Below are positions 9,271 to 17,798 of a stretch of 64,000 nt of DNA, one piece after another (position 1 is the first letter of the stretch; every line of letters starts with the position of its first letter). The notes under the pieces are model-generated. The model saw only the letters and a program-made list of their open reading frames with translations. It had not been told where the DNA came from and ran no database searches. Source of the DNA: Psychrobacter sp. JCM 18900 (lineage in GTDB: Bacteria; Pseudomonadota; Gammaproteobacteria; Pseudomonadales; Moraxellaceae). A program made the translations under genes and the position numbers. Where the stretch lies: NCBI RefSeq assembly GCF_904846625.1, contig NZ_CAJHBL010000005.1, forward strand, positions 220,944-284,943, in the 5' to 3' direction.

Positions 9271-9312
9271 GCTACTGGTTTGCAACTGATTGAAATTGCT
9301 GTTTATTTCAAA

Positions 9313-9795
9313 CTAATCTACTAAGGTATAACGATTCATTGCCATCGTCTTTAAATCTATACTGCCCATAAATTCAGCTGCCATAGGTGTTTTAGTAAAA
9401 CTTGTCATGGAAGCATCCGCATCCGCTAACGTTTCCCAATGCACCACAACCACCCATTCGCCGTTTTCGCCCATTGCTGACTCACGAGACACAAAGCCCT
9501 TTTGTTTTGCCACATGATTGACTTCAACGCTGTGATCAAGAACGGCAAAGTCATCGTAGGAAATACTTGGTTTAAGTTTGAAAGAGGCAATCTCAATCAC
9601 TTTGGCGTTTGATACTACGTCAGCACCTTGATGATGGCTATTATACTGTGTATGCTTTTGAGCTTGATGAGCAGGTTGTAAGTTGTTGCAAGCGGTCAAT
9701 GCAAATGTACTAATAACAACAGTGGTTAATAAAGCAGCTTTTGAATAGATTGATGATTTAAAATTTGTTTTAAATAGGGTCTGTTGAACATTCAA
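9313..9795 (-). CDS. Lipoprotein with antibiotic-biosynthesis-monooxygenase-like fold; 5' end inside a MITE
   Basis: 160 residues from TTG 9795. Residues ~17-36 are a lipoprotein signal (AALLTTVVISTFALTAC) with lipobox LTAC. The mature part IEIASFKLKPSISYDDF...WVVVVHWETLADADA resembles a dimeric alpha/beta-barrel (ABM/EthD-like) protein. The frame before the signal peptide is encoded by the terminal inverted repeat of the element at 9777-10041; the only usable start is this TTG, and an in-frame TAA lies six bases upstream of it. The native start was therefore probably removed or replaced by the insertion. Expression now may be weak, fusion-driven or lost. Confidence 0.55.
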   Translation of the reverse strand: MNVQQTLFKTNFKSSIYSKAALLTTVVISTFALTACNNLQPAHQAQKHTQYNSHHQGADVVSNAKVIEIASFKLKPSISYDDFAVLDHSVEVNHVAKQKGFVSRESAMGENGEWVVVVHWETLADADASMTSFTKTPMAAEFMGSIDLKTMAMNRYTLVD

Positions 9796-10041
9796 ATATT
9801 AGGGCTGCTGATTGCTAAAATTGCACCAAATTAGGCGCAAGCCGACGATAATGTCGAGACCTTAACTAGGATTGCAACAACGTTTGGGGTGATTTTAGCA
9901 TCAGCCTTTCAGGGCAGTACTATTTTCTGCCAATATATGGCGAAATTATTTAACCTAGAATGACTAGGCGTCAAAAATTTCACTGCATATTGTCTAAAAA
10001 ATAGTGACTGCCAGCACCACATTTGAATGTTCAACAGACCC
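9777..10041. mobile_element. MITE-like element, about 265 bp, no transposase
   Basis: The segment is bounded by a perfect inverted repeat of 27 bp if flanking bases are counted (9771-9797 and 10021-10047). The likely element proper starts GGGTCTGTTGAACATTC at 9777 and ends with its complement at 10041, flanked on both sides by TA (9775-9776, 10042-10043), as expected for a TA-target (IS630/mariner-type) duplication. Inside, a second weaker inverted repeat pairs the GCTGATTGCTAAAATT region (about 9808) with TTTTAGCATCAGC (about 9894). No coding capacity. The transposase family that moves it is inferred only from the TA flanks. Confidence 0.8.
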
Positions 10042-10096
10042 TATTTAGATACAGATGAAATATCGAGACTAAGATAAGTTGATAAATTAAAAAACC

Positions 10097-10840
10097 TTAA
10101 AACTGATAGCGTAAGCCTAGGTTAAATTCATGAGCAGAGGCGTCGTTGATCTCAAAGCCATCGCTGAAGCCGTCTTGCCCTGTTTGTACGTCGCCACCAA
10201 AATCGATGTATTGATACTCTCCATATAGATGGGTGCTTGGGGTCAATGCATAGCTTGCACCTGCTCCGATATTCCATGTAAATTCGCTAGAGTCGCCATC
10301 AGCGTAGTTGTCATAATAGCCATCTGCTTTGCCATCAAATGCGTCAAATCCTGCTACGCCAGTTCCGCCCAAACGAGCAGAATAGTCATTTTTTGAAAGT
10401 CCAATACCTGCCTTAGCGTAAGGGGTAAATGAGGCACTAATAGGGAAATCATAAAACCCTTCAAGAGTCATCGTTAAGCTTTCAAACTCACCATCTAAAA
10501 TGTATTGCTCGCCATCACGAGCGCCCGTACCGTAACGTGAGTCATCAATATCAAAGCTACGTTTTGCCAATCGACCTTCTATACGTAGGTTCTGGTTAAA
10601 CTGATAACCCAACCCTATACCGCCGACCATACTATTATCAGCTTCAAATGAACTTGGGAAATCGTCATCGGTTGCAATGTTATTACCATAGGCTTTTGAA
10701 TCAGTGTCCGCAATGCTATAGCCTAGTTGTGCTGTGCCATATAGACCTTCTGTCATATCTGCCATGGCAACTGTAGGTAGTGCAAATAAGCCCAAAACAG
10801 CAAAGGTAGATAATGCTTTTGCATTGGTTAAAGATGTCAT
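10097..10840 (-). CDS. Outer-membrane beta-barrel protein (OmpA/opacity-like 8-strand barrel)
   Basis: 247 residues. Signal peptide about 1-27 (ALSTFAVLGLFALPTVAMA, cleaved before DMTEG). The mature protein alternates amphipathic strands with Gly/Asp/Tyr loops and ends in a C-terminal strand NLGLRYQF with terminal Phe, the BAM recognition signature. GIGLGYQFNQNLRIEGRL and GAGASYALTPSTHLYGEYQYIDFG are typical of the Omp_b-brl/surface-antigen family. No peptidoglycan-binding OmpA domain is present. It is divergent from a LysR gene with a 14-bp inverted repeat between them, so that regulator may control it. Role: surface barrel, perhaps adhesion or small-solute passage. Confidence 0.85.
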   Translation of the reverse strand: MTSLTNAKALSTFAVLGLFALPTVAMADMTEGLYGTAQLGYSIADTDSKAYGNNIATDDDFPSSFEADNSMVGGIGLGYQFNQNLRIEGRLAKRSFDIDDSRYGTGARDGEQYILDGEFESLTMTLEGFYDFPISASFTPYAKAGIGLSKNDYSARLGGTGVAGFDAFDGKADGYYDNYADGDSSEFTWNIGAGASYALTPSTHLYGEYQYIDFGGDVQTGQDGFSDGFEINDASAHEFNLGLRYQF

Positions 10841-10884
10841 AAGTGTTCCCTAATTAAGAATGTATTCAAAGCCAATGGTTAATG

Positions 10885-10921
10885 ACTGCTTTATTAAAGA
10901 CGTACTATTTAATAAAGCAGT
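10885..10921. promoter_or_regulatory. 14-bp perfect inverted repeat in the OMP/LysR divergent promoter
   Basis: ACTGCTTTATTAAA (10885-10898) and TTTAATAAAGCAGT (10908-10921) with a 9-nt spacer, 45 bp upstream of the OMP start. The symmetry and position suit an operator for the divergent LysR protein. A T-N11-A core can be drawn in the A/T-rich inner part. Confidence 0.55.
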
Positions 10922-11040
10922 ATTTAATTAAACACTGTTTAAGACTTAGGGTTTTTGGAATATTAAATTCTTGCAACCCGATGACAACCATCATATGCTA
11001 CCAACTCATGAATAAAAACAGAGGTTTGTTTATACTTATT

Positions 11041-11946
11041 ATGAAAGATTTCGATTATTTAGCGTTAAGTGGACAGCACTTGTTGGTATTCACCACCTTG
11101 CACGAGGTCGGCACAGTGACTAAAACTGCCGAACAACTGGATCTGACACAATCGACCATTAGCCATAGTTTGCAAAAACTAAGGCTAATATTTGACGATG
11201 AGTTGTTTGTGCGTTCAGGTAGAAGCGTGATGCCGACCCAAAAAAGTGAATATTTATATCAAGAAATTAAGCCGTTATTAGTTCGACTAGATGAGTTAAC
11301 GCAGACCCAAGAGTTTGAGCCAAATCTGGCTCATTTTGATTACACGATTTTGGCAAATGATTATCAGGTGGGTGTATTTTTAACACAGGCAATGCAACAA
11401 ATTAGCGCACAAGTGGCCTCATTTCGCTTGAATATATTGCCTTCTCGCAAGCCTAATATTGAGCAACTTCGGCAACATAATGTTGATGTGGCGTTTTCCC
11501 CCTTTGCCCCTGATCACAATGACATTATGAGCGTACGCTTATTTGACGACGTGGCACGGTGCTATTACGATCCTGCGTACCGCTCACCTCCAGTAACCGA
11601 GCAAGATTTTGATAACGCTCGCTACGTGGGGCTAAGCTTTACCAAAGGCGCGTCTGCTAGTCAAACGGATAAACGCATTATCCAAGCGATAGATGCCAAT
11701 ACCATCATACGCACCAATAGCTTTGCGACGATGGCAACGTTCATTAAAGGGTCAGAGTTAATGGCGATTGTCCCCAGTAAATTGAATACGTTGGGATTTG
11801 AGCATTTAGACAGCGTGGCATTACCTTATCAACCCACACCGATTACCATGCGGATGCTGTGGCACAAAAAATATCAAAAAGACCCTAAGCATCAGTGGTT
11901 TAGGGAACAGATTGTCGCGTCTACTGATATTTTTAGAACGCCCTAG
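11041..11946 (+). CDS. LysR-family transcriptional regulator
   Basis: 301 residues from ATG 11041 (MKDFDYLALSGQHLL). The frame is open upstream to 10882, but that stretch has LysR-unlike sequence and overlaps the inverted repeat, so the shorter form is chosen; its ribosome site is weak. The winged helix-turn-helix is at about 18-60 (GTVTKTAEQLDLTQSTISHSLQKL), then FDDELFVRSGR and a two-lobed effector-binding domain. It belongs to the NodD/SyrM-like branch by its LFVRSG and MPTQKSEYL sequence. It is divergent from the outer-membrane barrel gene at 10097-10840, its probable target. Confidence 0.85.
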   Translation: MKDFDYLALSGQHLLVFTTLHEVGTVTKTAEQLDLTQSTISHSLQKLRLIFDDELFVRSGRSVMPTQKSEYLYQEIKPLLVRLDELTQTQEFEPNLAHFDYTILANDYQVGVFLTQAMQQISAQVASFRLNILPSRKPNIEQLRQHNVDVAFSPFAPDHNDIMSVRLFDDVARCYYDPAYRSPPVTEQDFDNARYVGLSFTKGASASQTDKRIIQAIDANTIIRTNSFATMATFIKGSELMAIVPSKLNTLGFEHLDSVALPYQPTPITMRMLWHKKYQKDPKHQWFREQIVASTDIFRTP

Positions 11947-12299
11947 AGTCTGTTGAGTACTATTACATCACTGCTTATGTCATTCTTCACGTCGATAGAA
12001 TTTTGACATCAGCAGTCATTAAAAATGTCGTTATGATATTAAATTAGCCTTCAGTTATCATAAAATCATTAGGTATGAAGCTAGCAATACAGTCAGCAAG
12101 TTATTGAATTATTTAATAATATAATAAGTCAAGTAGTATGAAATTATTTGATACTTGCATAGCGATATTTTTGGGTTTTCTTTAATGTTTTTATAAAAAT
12201 GAAGGTTGAATAATAAGGTAAAACCATCTAATAATAGATCTATGAGTTCTAGACATTTATCTAGCGGCTTATATCCACTACTATTAGGAAATAAATACA
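11947..12299. other. 353-bp AT-rich intergenic region
   Basis: Spacer between the LysR gene and the 3-hydroxyacyl-CoA dehydrogenase, same direction. Very AT-rich from 12090 to 12180. An 86-codon frame on the minus strand is low-complexity and overlaps the next gene's start, so it is not called. The ribosome site AGGA precedes ATG 12300. No terminator hairpin is obvious. Confidence 0.4.
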
Positions 12300-13196
12300 A
12301 TGACGTATAAAAATGTAACTGTCGCTGGAAGCGGCATCCTAGGCTATCAAATTGCTTTTCAGGCCGCATTTCATGGTTTTAATGTCAGTGTCTATGACAT
12401 CAATGATGAGGTTTTAGAAAAAGCAAAGTCAAAATTTCAATTGATGTGCAAGGCTTTTAGAAAGGATCTGAGGGCAACTCAAGAGCAGTTGGATAAGGCT
12501 TTTGATAATCTAAGCTATACCTCAGATTTAGCAGAAGCGGTCAAAGATGCTGACCTAATGATTGAAGCCATACCCGAAATTCCTGAAATTAAAATCGAAT
12601 TTTATGAAAAACTTGCCAAACTAGCGCCAGAGAAAACCATCTTTGCCACCAATACCTCTACCTTACTTCCTAGTCAGTTTGCAGAGTCAACGGGACGACC
12701 TGCGCAGTTTTTAGCGCTACACTTTGCCAATAAAATTTGGATGCATAATGTCGCCGAAATCATGGGGCATCCTGGCACAGATCCTAAAGTATTTGATGAG
12801 GTTGTTGCTTTTGCTACTGCCATCGGTATGGTGGCAATGCCGCTGGATAAGGAGCAACCCGGCTATATCATGAACAGTTTGTTAGCGCCTTTTATAGATG
12901 CAGCTTTGCAATTGGTTGCAAAAGAGGTTGCCGATCCACATACGATAGATAAAACGTGGATGATAGTAACTGGCGCGCCGTCAGGTCCCTTTGCCATATT
13001 GGACACTATCGGTATCAACACTGCATACAACATCACAAAACTATCTGCTGAAAAAACTCAAAATCCTGTGAGGTTCAAGGCTGCTCAATATTTAAAAGAG
13101 CAATTAATCGATCAAAACAAACTAGGATTCGCGACTGGTGAAGGTTTCTACACTTATCCAAACCCAGCCTTTATGCAACCTGAATTTTTAAAATAA
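12300..13196 (+). CDS. 3-hydroxyacyl-CoA dehydrogenase family protein
   Basis: 298 residues. N-terminal Rossmann fold NVTVAGSGILGYQIAFQAAFHG with acidic VYD for NAD, then ADLMIEAIPEIPEIKIEFYEKL and TNTSTLLPSQFA, and the region that is HFFNP in classical enzymes reads ALHFANKIW here, containing the catalytic His. The C-terminal helical dimerisation domain follows (PGYIMNSLLAPFIDAALQLV, ...GPFAILDTIGINTAYNI). The His-Glu catalytic pair is present (H...E in IMGH context). It stands alone, so it could act in beta-oxidation, hydroxybutyrate metabolism or an L-gulonate-like dehydrogenase role. The altered HFANK motif suggests an off-mainstream substrate. Confidence 0.85.
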   Translation: MTYKNVTVAGSGILGYQIAFQAAFHGFNVSVYDINDEVLEKAKSKFQLMCKAFRKDLRATQEQLDKAFDNLSYTSDLAEAVKDADLMIEAIPEIPEIKIEFYEKLAKLAPEKTIFATNTSTLLPSQFAESTGRPAQFLALHFANKIWMHNVAEIMGHPGTDPKVFDEVVAFATAIGMVAMPLDKEQPGYIMNSLLAPFIDAALQLVAKEVADPHTIDKTWMIVTGAPSGPFAILDTIGINTAYNITKLSAEKTQNPVRFKAAQYLKEQLIDQNKLGFATGEGFYTYPNPAFMQPEFLK

Positions 13197-13228
13197 TAGA
13201 TAGCTTTCAAACTGGCTCTAAAACACAA

Positions 13229-13269
13229 AAGGCCATTCAAGCTTTATATTGCATCGCTTGAATGGCCTT
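13229..13269. terminator. Strong hairpin after the 3-hydroxyacyl-CoA dehydrogenase
   Basis: AAGGCCATTCAAGC (13229-13242) pairs perfectly with GCTTGAATGGCCTT (13256-13269). The T tract is short (a TTTT run lies some bases on), so termination is likely but not classic. It also lies between convergent genes. Confidence 0.65.
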
Positions 13270-13360
13270 GTCAGTCGCGCATTTTATTTAACTAAATATC
13301 TTAATATTAGGATTTACTTTCGGCGATAACTATTCAAACCTATCTAAGTTATGTTGTTCA

Positions 13361-13606
13361 CTAAAGAGAAAAGTCATATTTCGTCAATGCCACTATCTCA
13401 ATTGGCACTGCATACTTCCAAGGCATACCGCCCGTACAATAGAACTGGCCATCTTCAAAAGCCACAATGCGAGATGTGAAGTCATTACCTACCTGATCTT
13501 CTAGAGCATTCTCATCACTCTCATCACTTACAGCACACCATATATTTTTATGACCGTCCTCAAGCATTGAACGAGTTAGTTCGCTTCCAACAATTACCGT
13601 ATCCAT
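13361..13606 (-). CDS. Small conserved protein, paralogue of the next gene
   Basis: 81 residues from ATG 13606, which follows AGGAGTAACAAC; an in-frame start further upstream is less likely. Sequence features: GSELTRSMLEDGHKNIWCAVSDESDENA, then IVAFEDGQFYC and WKYAVPIEIVALT. The same blocks occur in the same order in the protein at 13862-14113. There is no signal peptide or membrane segment. A WCAVS...SD core and a Cys in QFYC are shared. I do not recognise the family; length and style are like small accessory or phage-derived cytosolic proteins. Confidence 0.6.
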   Translation of the reverse strand: MDTVIVGSELTRSMLEDGHKNIWCAVSDESDENALEDQVGNDFTSRIVAFEDGQFYCTGGMPWKYAVPIEIVALTKYDFSL

Positions 13607-13861
13607 GTTGTTACTCCTATTCAATGACAATGATTAGTAAGCTAAACAAGCGGTTTTATAACAGCAATCACTTGATCATCTTCGAACCTGTTTTATCTAT
13701 CGTTGCAGAATATTGGTGGTTAGACAGATGAGCTTATAAATAGATAGTACAGATGTATTGTCAGCTAGAACAAGAAGTTGTAGACAGATGGTAGATTTTC
13801 ATGCATAGGCTGTAAAACTAATCTGTATGTAGAACGTAACAGTCATTATATTGATAATGAG

Positions 13862-14113
13862 TTATAGCCCTACATCATCATGAGTAAGTGCCACTCTCTT
13901 TACTGAGACAGCGTACTCCCATAGATCACCTTTATCACAAACGAACTGGTCATTATTAAAGGCTACAATAGGAACCAATAATTCGTAGTAACCATTATCT
14001 ATGGTTGCTACAGCATAATCATCACTAACGTTGCTGACAGCACACCATACATAGTTGCTGACATTTTCCAAGATTGCTTTGGTTAACTCACTGCCTTGTA
14101 ATTCAGCAATCAT
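13862..14113 (-). CDS. Small conserved protein, paralogue of 13361-13606
   Basis: 83 residues from ATG 14113 with a GGAG ribosome site. It shares GSELTKAILE, VWCAVSNVSDDYA, IVAFNNDQFVC and WEYAVSVKRVALTHDD with its neighbour, so the two are diverged tandem copies separated by 255 bp. Cytosolic by prediction. The conserved Cys in WCAVS and the second Cys before the D/G-rich turn may be structural. Function not recognised. Confidence 0.6.
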   Translation of the reverse strand: MIAELQGSELTKAILENVSNYVWCAVSNVSDDYAVATIDNGYYELLVPIVAFNNDQFVCDKGDLWEYAVSVKRVALTHDDVGL

Positions 14114-14477
14114 CTTCAGGCTCCAGTATCTATCAAGTTAATCTATTACTTTATAGATAAATTCGGTTTTTGCAATATATCTGTATAACTCATAAGTTCT
14201 CGAAATACGCTTAACTCACTTCGAGCAGATTTTTTATAGTTATAATTTATACTCAAACTATTCAAAGATATTTTTCATCTTATGCTCGATATACTGTCTT
14301 TTCGGTATGATAAATAGGCTTTCATTTGTGCTATAAAAGACTGCTTAATCGATGCTCGTTAACGCTTTACTAACATCTAAGAAATTGACAGCGGGGGGCA
14401 GCTTATACTACCCTTTATCACTCATTCACTTTATTAATCTTACTTCTTAAATAGTAAGATCGTTCCGGAGTAATCCC
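14114..14477. promoter_or_regulatory. pqqA upstream region
   Basis: 364 bp of mostly AT-rich sequence divergent between the small paralogue and pqqA, so it should contain both promoters. A GC-rich patch (CAGCGGGGGGCAGC, about 14390-14403) precedes a TATACTA box at about 14404, which could be the pqq promoter -10. The ribosome site for pqqA is CGGAG (about 14466). Confidence 0.4.
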
Positions 14478-14552
14478 ATGCAGTGGACCAAACCAGCTTT
14501 TCAAGACATTCGTATCGGTTTCGAAGTGACTATGTATTTCGAAGCACGCTAA
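14478..14552 (+). CDS. pqqA: PQQ precursor peptide PqqA
   Basis: A 24-residue peptide, too short for ordinary gene calling: [20 protein letters not shown] followed by FEAR. It has the conserved MxWxKPxFxDxRxGFEVTMY pattern. Glu16 and Tyr20 (E-V-T-M-Y) are the residues joined by PqqE and oxidised to become pyrroloquinoline quinone. Ribosome site CGGAG with good spacing; it lies directly upstream of pqqB with a terminator-like attenuator between them, so pqqA can be made in excess of the enzymes, as is known for other pqq operons. Confidence 0.96.
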   Translation: MQWTKPAFQDIRIGFEVTMYFEAR

Positions 14553-14575
14553 AACTCATTAGCACTCAATCCATT

Positions 14576-14609
14576 AAAAGCCCTAGATGATTAGGGCTTT
14601 TATTTTTTT
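14576..14609 (+). terminator. Attenuator/terminator between pqqA and pqqB
   Basis: AAAAGCCCTA (14576-14585) pairs with TAGGGCTTTT (14592-14601), followed by ATTTTTTT. Ends 14 bp before the pqqB start. It should stop most transcripts after pqqA, with partial read-through into pqqBCDE. Confidence 0.85.
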
Positions 14610-14623
14610 GGAAATATTGATTT

Positions 14624-15535
14624 ATGTATATTCACGTTTTAGGCTCAGCTGCTGGTGGCGGTTTCCCGCAGTGGAACTGTAACTGCGATAATTGCCACGG
14701 TGTGCGTCAAGGCACGATTCAGGCAAAAACCCGCACCCAATCTTCGATAGCCATATCAGAAAATGGTGTGGATTGGATCTTATTCAACGCATCCCCTGAT
14801 ATCCGCCAACAATTATTTGAGTTCAAGGCGGCACAGCCAGCACGTCAATTGAGAGATACAGGTATCACCAATGTAGTCTTAATGGACAGTCAACTTGACC
14901 ATACGACGGGGCTATTGACCCTGCGTGAAGGTTGTCCAATTCCTGTTTGGTGTACTGACATGGTCTATCAAGATCTAACAACAGGATTTCCTCTCTTTAA
15001 CATGTTGAAGCACTGGAATGGCGGCTTGCAATATAATCAAATTGATCCAGAAAAGACGTTTAAGATTGAAGGATTTGACAATTTAGAATTGACGCCTTTA
15101 GTGATTAGAAGCTCTGCACCGCCCTACTCTCCGCACCGCAACGACCCGCATGATGGCGACAATATTGCCCTGATTGTAAAAGACTTAAAAACACAAAAAC
15201 AACTCTTTTATGCGCCAGGTCTCGGTAAAATTGACGAGCAAGTGATGCAGATTATGAAAAGCTCTGATTGCGTAATGATTGACGGTACGCTCTGGACTGA
15301 CAATGAAATGCAAGAATGCGGCGTCGGTACGAAGACCGGCCAAGACATGGGGCATTTACATATTAGTGGTGAAGATGGCTCGCTGCATTATCTAGATCAG
15401 CTCGATAATGCTCGTAAGGTGCTGATCCATATCAATAACACCAACCCGATATTGAATGAACAGTCTGAACAGGCTGCGACATTAAAACAACATGGTGTTG
15501 AAGTAGCATTTGATGGTATGCAGATTGAGCTTTAA
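14624..15535 (+). CDS. pqqB: PQQ biosynthesis protein PqqB
   Basis: 303 residues, the normal PqqB length. Metallo-beta-lactamase-fold protein beginning [21 protein letters not shown], with the family-specific Cys-rich [16 protein letters not shown]. It also has [17 protein letters not shown] in place of the canonical HxHxDH. PqqB is a non-heme iron hydroxylase acting on the PqqE/D-processed precursor to form the oxidised intermediate. First enzyme gene after the attenuator; pqqC follows 42 bp later. Confidence 0.95.
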   Translation: MYIHVLGSAAGGGFPQWNCNCDNCHGVRQGTIQAKTRTQSSIAISENGVDWILFNASPDIRQQLFEFKAAQPARQLRDTGITNVVLMDSQLDHTTGLLTLREGCPIPVWCTDMVYQDLTTGFPLFNMLKHWNGGLQYNQIDPEKTFKIEGFDNLELTPLVIRSSAPPYSPHRNDPHDGDNIALIVKDLKTQKQLFYAPGLGKIDEQVMQIMKSSDCVMIDGTLWTDNEMQECGVGTKTGQDMGHLHISGEDGSLHYLDQLDNARKVLIHINNTNPILNEQSEQAATLKQHGVEVAFDGMQIEL

Positions 15536-15577
15536 GACAAACGGTAAGGCAAAGATAGCAATCGTAAGGTGAGAACA

Positions 15578-16336
15578 ATGCAAGAAGAAAACACAGCGCT
15601 AAGCCCAGAAGCGTTTGAACAAGCGATTATGGCTAAGGGTCAGTATTATCATATTTACCATCCTTTTCATATCATGATGCATGAAGGCAAAGCGACCCAG
15701 CAGCAAATCCAAGCGTGGGTCGCTAATCGATTTTATTATCAGATCAATATCCCATTGAAAGACGCGGCCATTATGGCAAACTGTCCTGATCAACGCGTGC
15801 GTCAAGAGTGGATCCAGCGCATGATTGATCAAGATGGCGTCTATCCTGATGGGGGTGGTCGCGAAGCGTGGCTCGGTCTGGCAGAAGCGGTTGGTTTGAC
15901 CCGTGAGCAGGTGATCTCTGAAGAGCTAGTCCTACCAGGTGTACGTTTTGCCGTCGATGCTTATGTGAACTTTGCACGGCGTACCTCATGGCGAGAAGCG
16001 GCGAGTAGCTCACTTACAGAGTTGTTTGCCCCGCAGATTCACCAGTCGCGTTTAGAGTCCTGGCCCAAGCACTACCCTTGGATAAAAGAGCAAGGCTATA
16101 CCTATTTCCGCTCACGCTTGAGTCAAGCGCGCCGCGATGTTGAGCATGGTCTGACCATCACACTCGACTCATTCAAAACGGCCGAGCAACAAGAGCGTAT
16201 GCTAGAGATCCTACAGTTTAAGCTCGATATCTTATGGACGATCTTGGATGCCTTAAGCTTGGCCTATGTGCATAATCAAGCCCCTTATCAAAGCGTTACC
16301 ACTGACAATGTCTGGCATAAAGGATTGTTCAAATGA
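15578..16336 (+). CDS. pqqC: PQQ synthase PqqC
   Basis: 252 residues from ATG 15578; an in-frame GTG nine bases earlier overlaps the AAGG ribosome site and is less likely. Heme-oxygenase-like all-helical protein with [33 protein letters not shown] near the start and [14 protein letters not shown] further on, the His/Tyr/Arg residues that line the PQQ pocket. It catalyses the final ring closure and eight-electron oxidation with O2. The stop overlaps the pqqD start (ATGA), indicating translational coupling. Confidence 0.95.
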   Translation: MQEENTALSPEAFEQAIMAKGQYYHIYHPFHIMMHEGKATQQQIQAWVANRFYYQINIPLKDAAIMANCPDQRVRQEWIQRMIDQDGVYPDGGGREAWLGLAEAVGLTREQVISEELVLPGVRFAVDAYVNFARRTSWREAASSSLTELFAPQIHQSRLESWPKHYPWIKEQGYTYFRSRLSQARRDVEHGLTITLDSFKTAEQQERMLEILQFKLDILWTILDALSLAYVHNQAPYQSVTTDNVWHKGLFK

Positions 16337-16629
16337 GTATACCTGCTAGTTTACCTAAGCTGGATCAATCCATCGTACCGGTATGGCGTCACGGTTATCG
16401 TTTTCAGTTTGAGCCTGCGCAAAACGCGTATGTCTTACTGTACCCTGAGGGTATGATTAAGCTCAATGACAGTGCCAGCATCATTGGGCAACATATTGAT
16501 GGTCAAGCGTCCATTGCTGATATTATCCAAAAGGTGCAAGCTATGTTTGGCGATATTCCCGAAATCGAGCAAGACATCATCGAATATATGCTGGTCGCCC
16601 AGCGTGAACATTGGATTGATTTAGTATGA
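16333..16629 (+). CDS. pqqD: PQQ biosynthesis peptide chaperone PqqD
   Basis: 98 residues, typical PqqD. RiPP recognition element fold: starts near [22 protein letters not shown], then [24 protein letters not shown], the conserved LN.SA..I core that binds the PqqA leader and presents it to PqqE. Start overlaps the end of pqqC and its TGA overlaps pqqE's ATG, so all three are translationally coupled. Confidence 0.95.
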   Translation: MSIPASLPKLDQSIVPVWRHGYRFQFEPAQNAYVLLYPEGMIKLNDSASIIGQHIDGQASIADIIQKVQAMFGDIPEIEQDIIEYMLVAQREHWIDLV

Positions 16630-17798
16630 CTGTGCCAGTCGGGCTACCGCTATGGCTGCTTGCTGAGCTGACCTATCGCTGCCCCTTACAATGCCCTTAC
16701 TGCTCAAACCCCATTGATTATGCTCAGTATAAAGAGGAGCTAACGACGCAAGAATGGTTTGATGTATTTGATCAGGCGCGGCAAATGGGCGCGGTGCAGC
16801 TTGGTTTTTCTGGCGGTGAACCACTGGTTCGTCAAGACCTAGAAGAACTGGTCGCTTATGCGCACAATCAAGGCTTTTATACCAATTTAATCACGTCGGG
16901 TATGGGATTGACTGAAGCTCGGATTGCGCGTTTAAAAGAAGCAGGTCTTCAGCATATTCAAATTAGCTTTCAAGCCAGTGATCCAACGGTCAACAATGCC
17001 TTGGCAGGTTCAAAACATGCCTTTGAGCAAAAGTATGAGATGTCACGTCTGGTCAAACAGTACGACTACCCGATGGTACTTAACTTTGTCATTCATCGGC
17101 AAAACATCGATCAGATTGACCAGATTATTGACCTCTGCTTAGAGCTTGAAGCCGACACGGTCGAGCTGGCTATTTGTCAGTTTTATGGTTGGGCGTTTGA
17201 GAACATAGAGGGTTTACTACCAACCAAAGCGCAAGTGGTCCGAGCTGAACGCATTACCAATGAATACCGTAAGCAGATTGAAGAACGTGGTATCAAGTGC
17301 AAACTTATTTTTGTGGTGCCTGATTATTATGAAGAACGTCCAAAGCCCTGTATGGATGGCTGGGGCAAGATTTTCTTAACAGTGGCACCAGACGGTACAG
17401 CCCTGCCTTGCCATGCTGCAAGACAGATGCCAATACAGTTTCCTAATGTACGACATACACCACTGTCGGATATTTGGTATGAATCTGCGAGCTTCAATCA
17501 GTTTCGCGGTGACGATTGGATGCCCGATATGTGCCAAAGCTGCCCAGATAAAGAGCGCGATTATGGCGGCTGCCGTTGCCAAGCGTTTATGCTAACTGGG
17601 GATGCCAAAAACGCCGATCCTGTCTGTGGCAAATCGCCTTATCACTACCTGATTGAGGAGGCACGTATCAACAGCGAGACGCCTGTACCTTTTGAAGAAC
17701 TGCGCTTTCGCAATCCAAAAAATTCTAAGTCACTGAGCAATAAACAGCTGAATAAAGACAAACTGATTCCTACTCGTATGGTGACAGGTGAAATATGA
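16626..17798 (+). CDS. pqqE: PqqA peptide cyclase PqqE (radical SAM)
   Basis: 390 residues. The radical SAM cluster is C19-x3-C23-x2-C26 ([14 protein letters not shown]). The SPASM auxiliary-cluster region has CHAARQMP, then [20 protein letters not shown] and a late Cys (ADPVC). It forms the Glu-Tyr carbon-carbon bond in PqqA. The last ~25 residues are a basic, poorly conserved tail. Overlaps pqqD at the start and the M19 dipeptidase at the end. Confidence 0.96.
   Translation: MTVPVGLPLWLLAELTYRCPLQCPYCSNPIDYAQYKEELTTQEWFDVFDQARQMGAVQLGFSGGEPLVRQDLEELVAYAHNQGFYTNLITSGMGLTEARIARLKEAGLQHIQISFQASDPTVNNALAGSKHAFEQKYEMSRLVKQYDYPMVLNFVIHRQNIDQIDQIIDLCLELEADTVELAICQFYGWAFENIEGLLPTKAQVVRAERITNEYRKQIEERGIKCKLIFVVPDYYEERPKPCMDGWGKIFLTVAPDGTALPCHAARQMPIQFPNVRHTPLSDIWYESASFNQFRGDDWMPDMCQSCPDKERDYGGCRCQAFMLTGDAKNADPVCGKSPYHYLIEEARINSETPVPFEELRFRNPKNSKSLSNKQLNKDKLIPTRMVTGEI

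Noticed and set aside
11947..11975. AGAGTCTGTTGAGTACT resembles the end of the element at 9777
   Set aside because: Only about ten bases match and there is no partner repeat, so chance or a very old relic.
12109..12369. 86-codon minus-strand frame near the 3-hydroxyacyl-CoA dehydrogenase start
   Set aside because: AT-rich, Leu/Tyr/Asn-heavy translation with no ribosome site, overlapping a well-supported gene.
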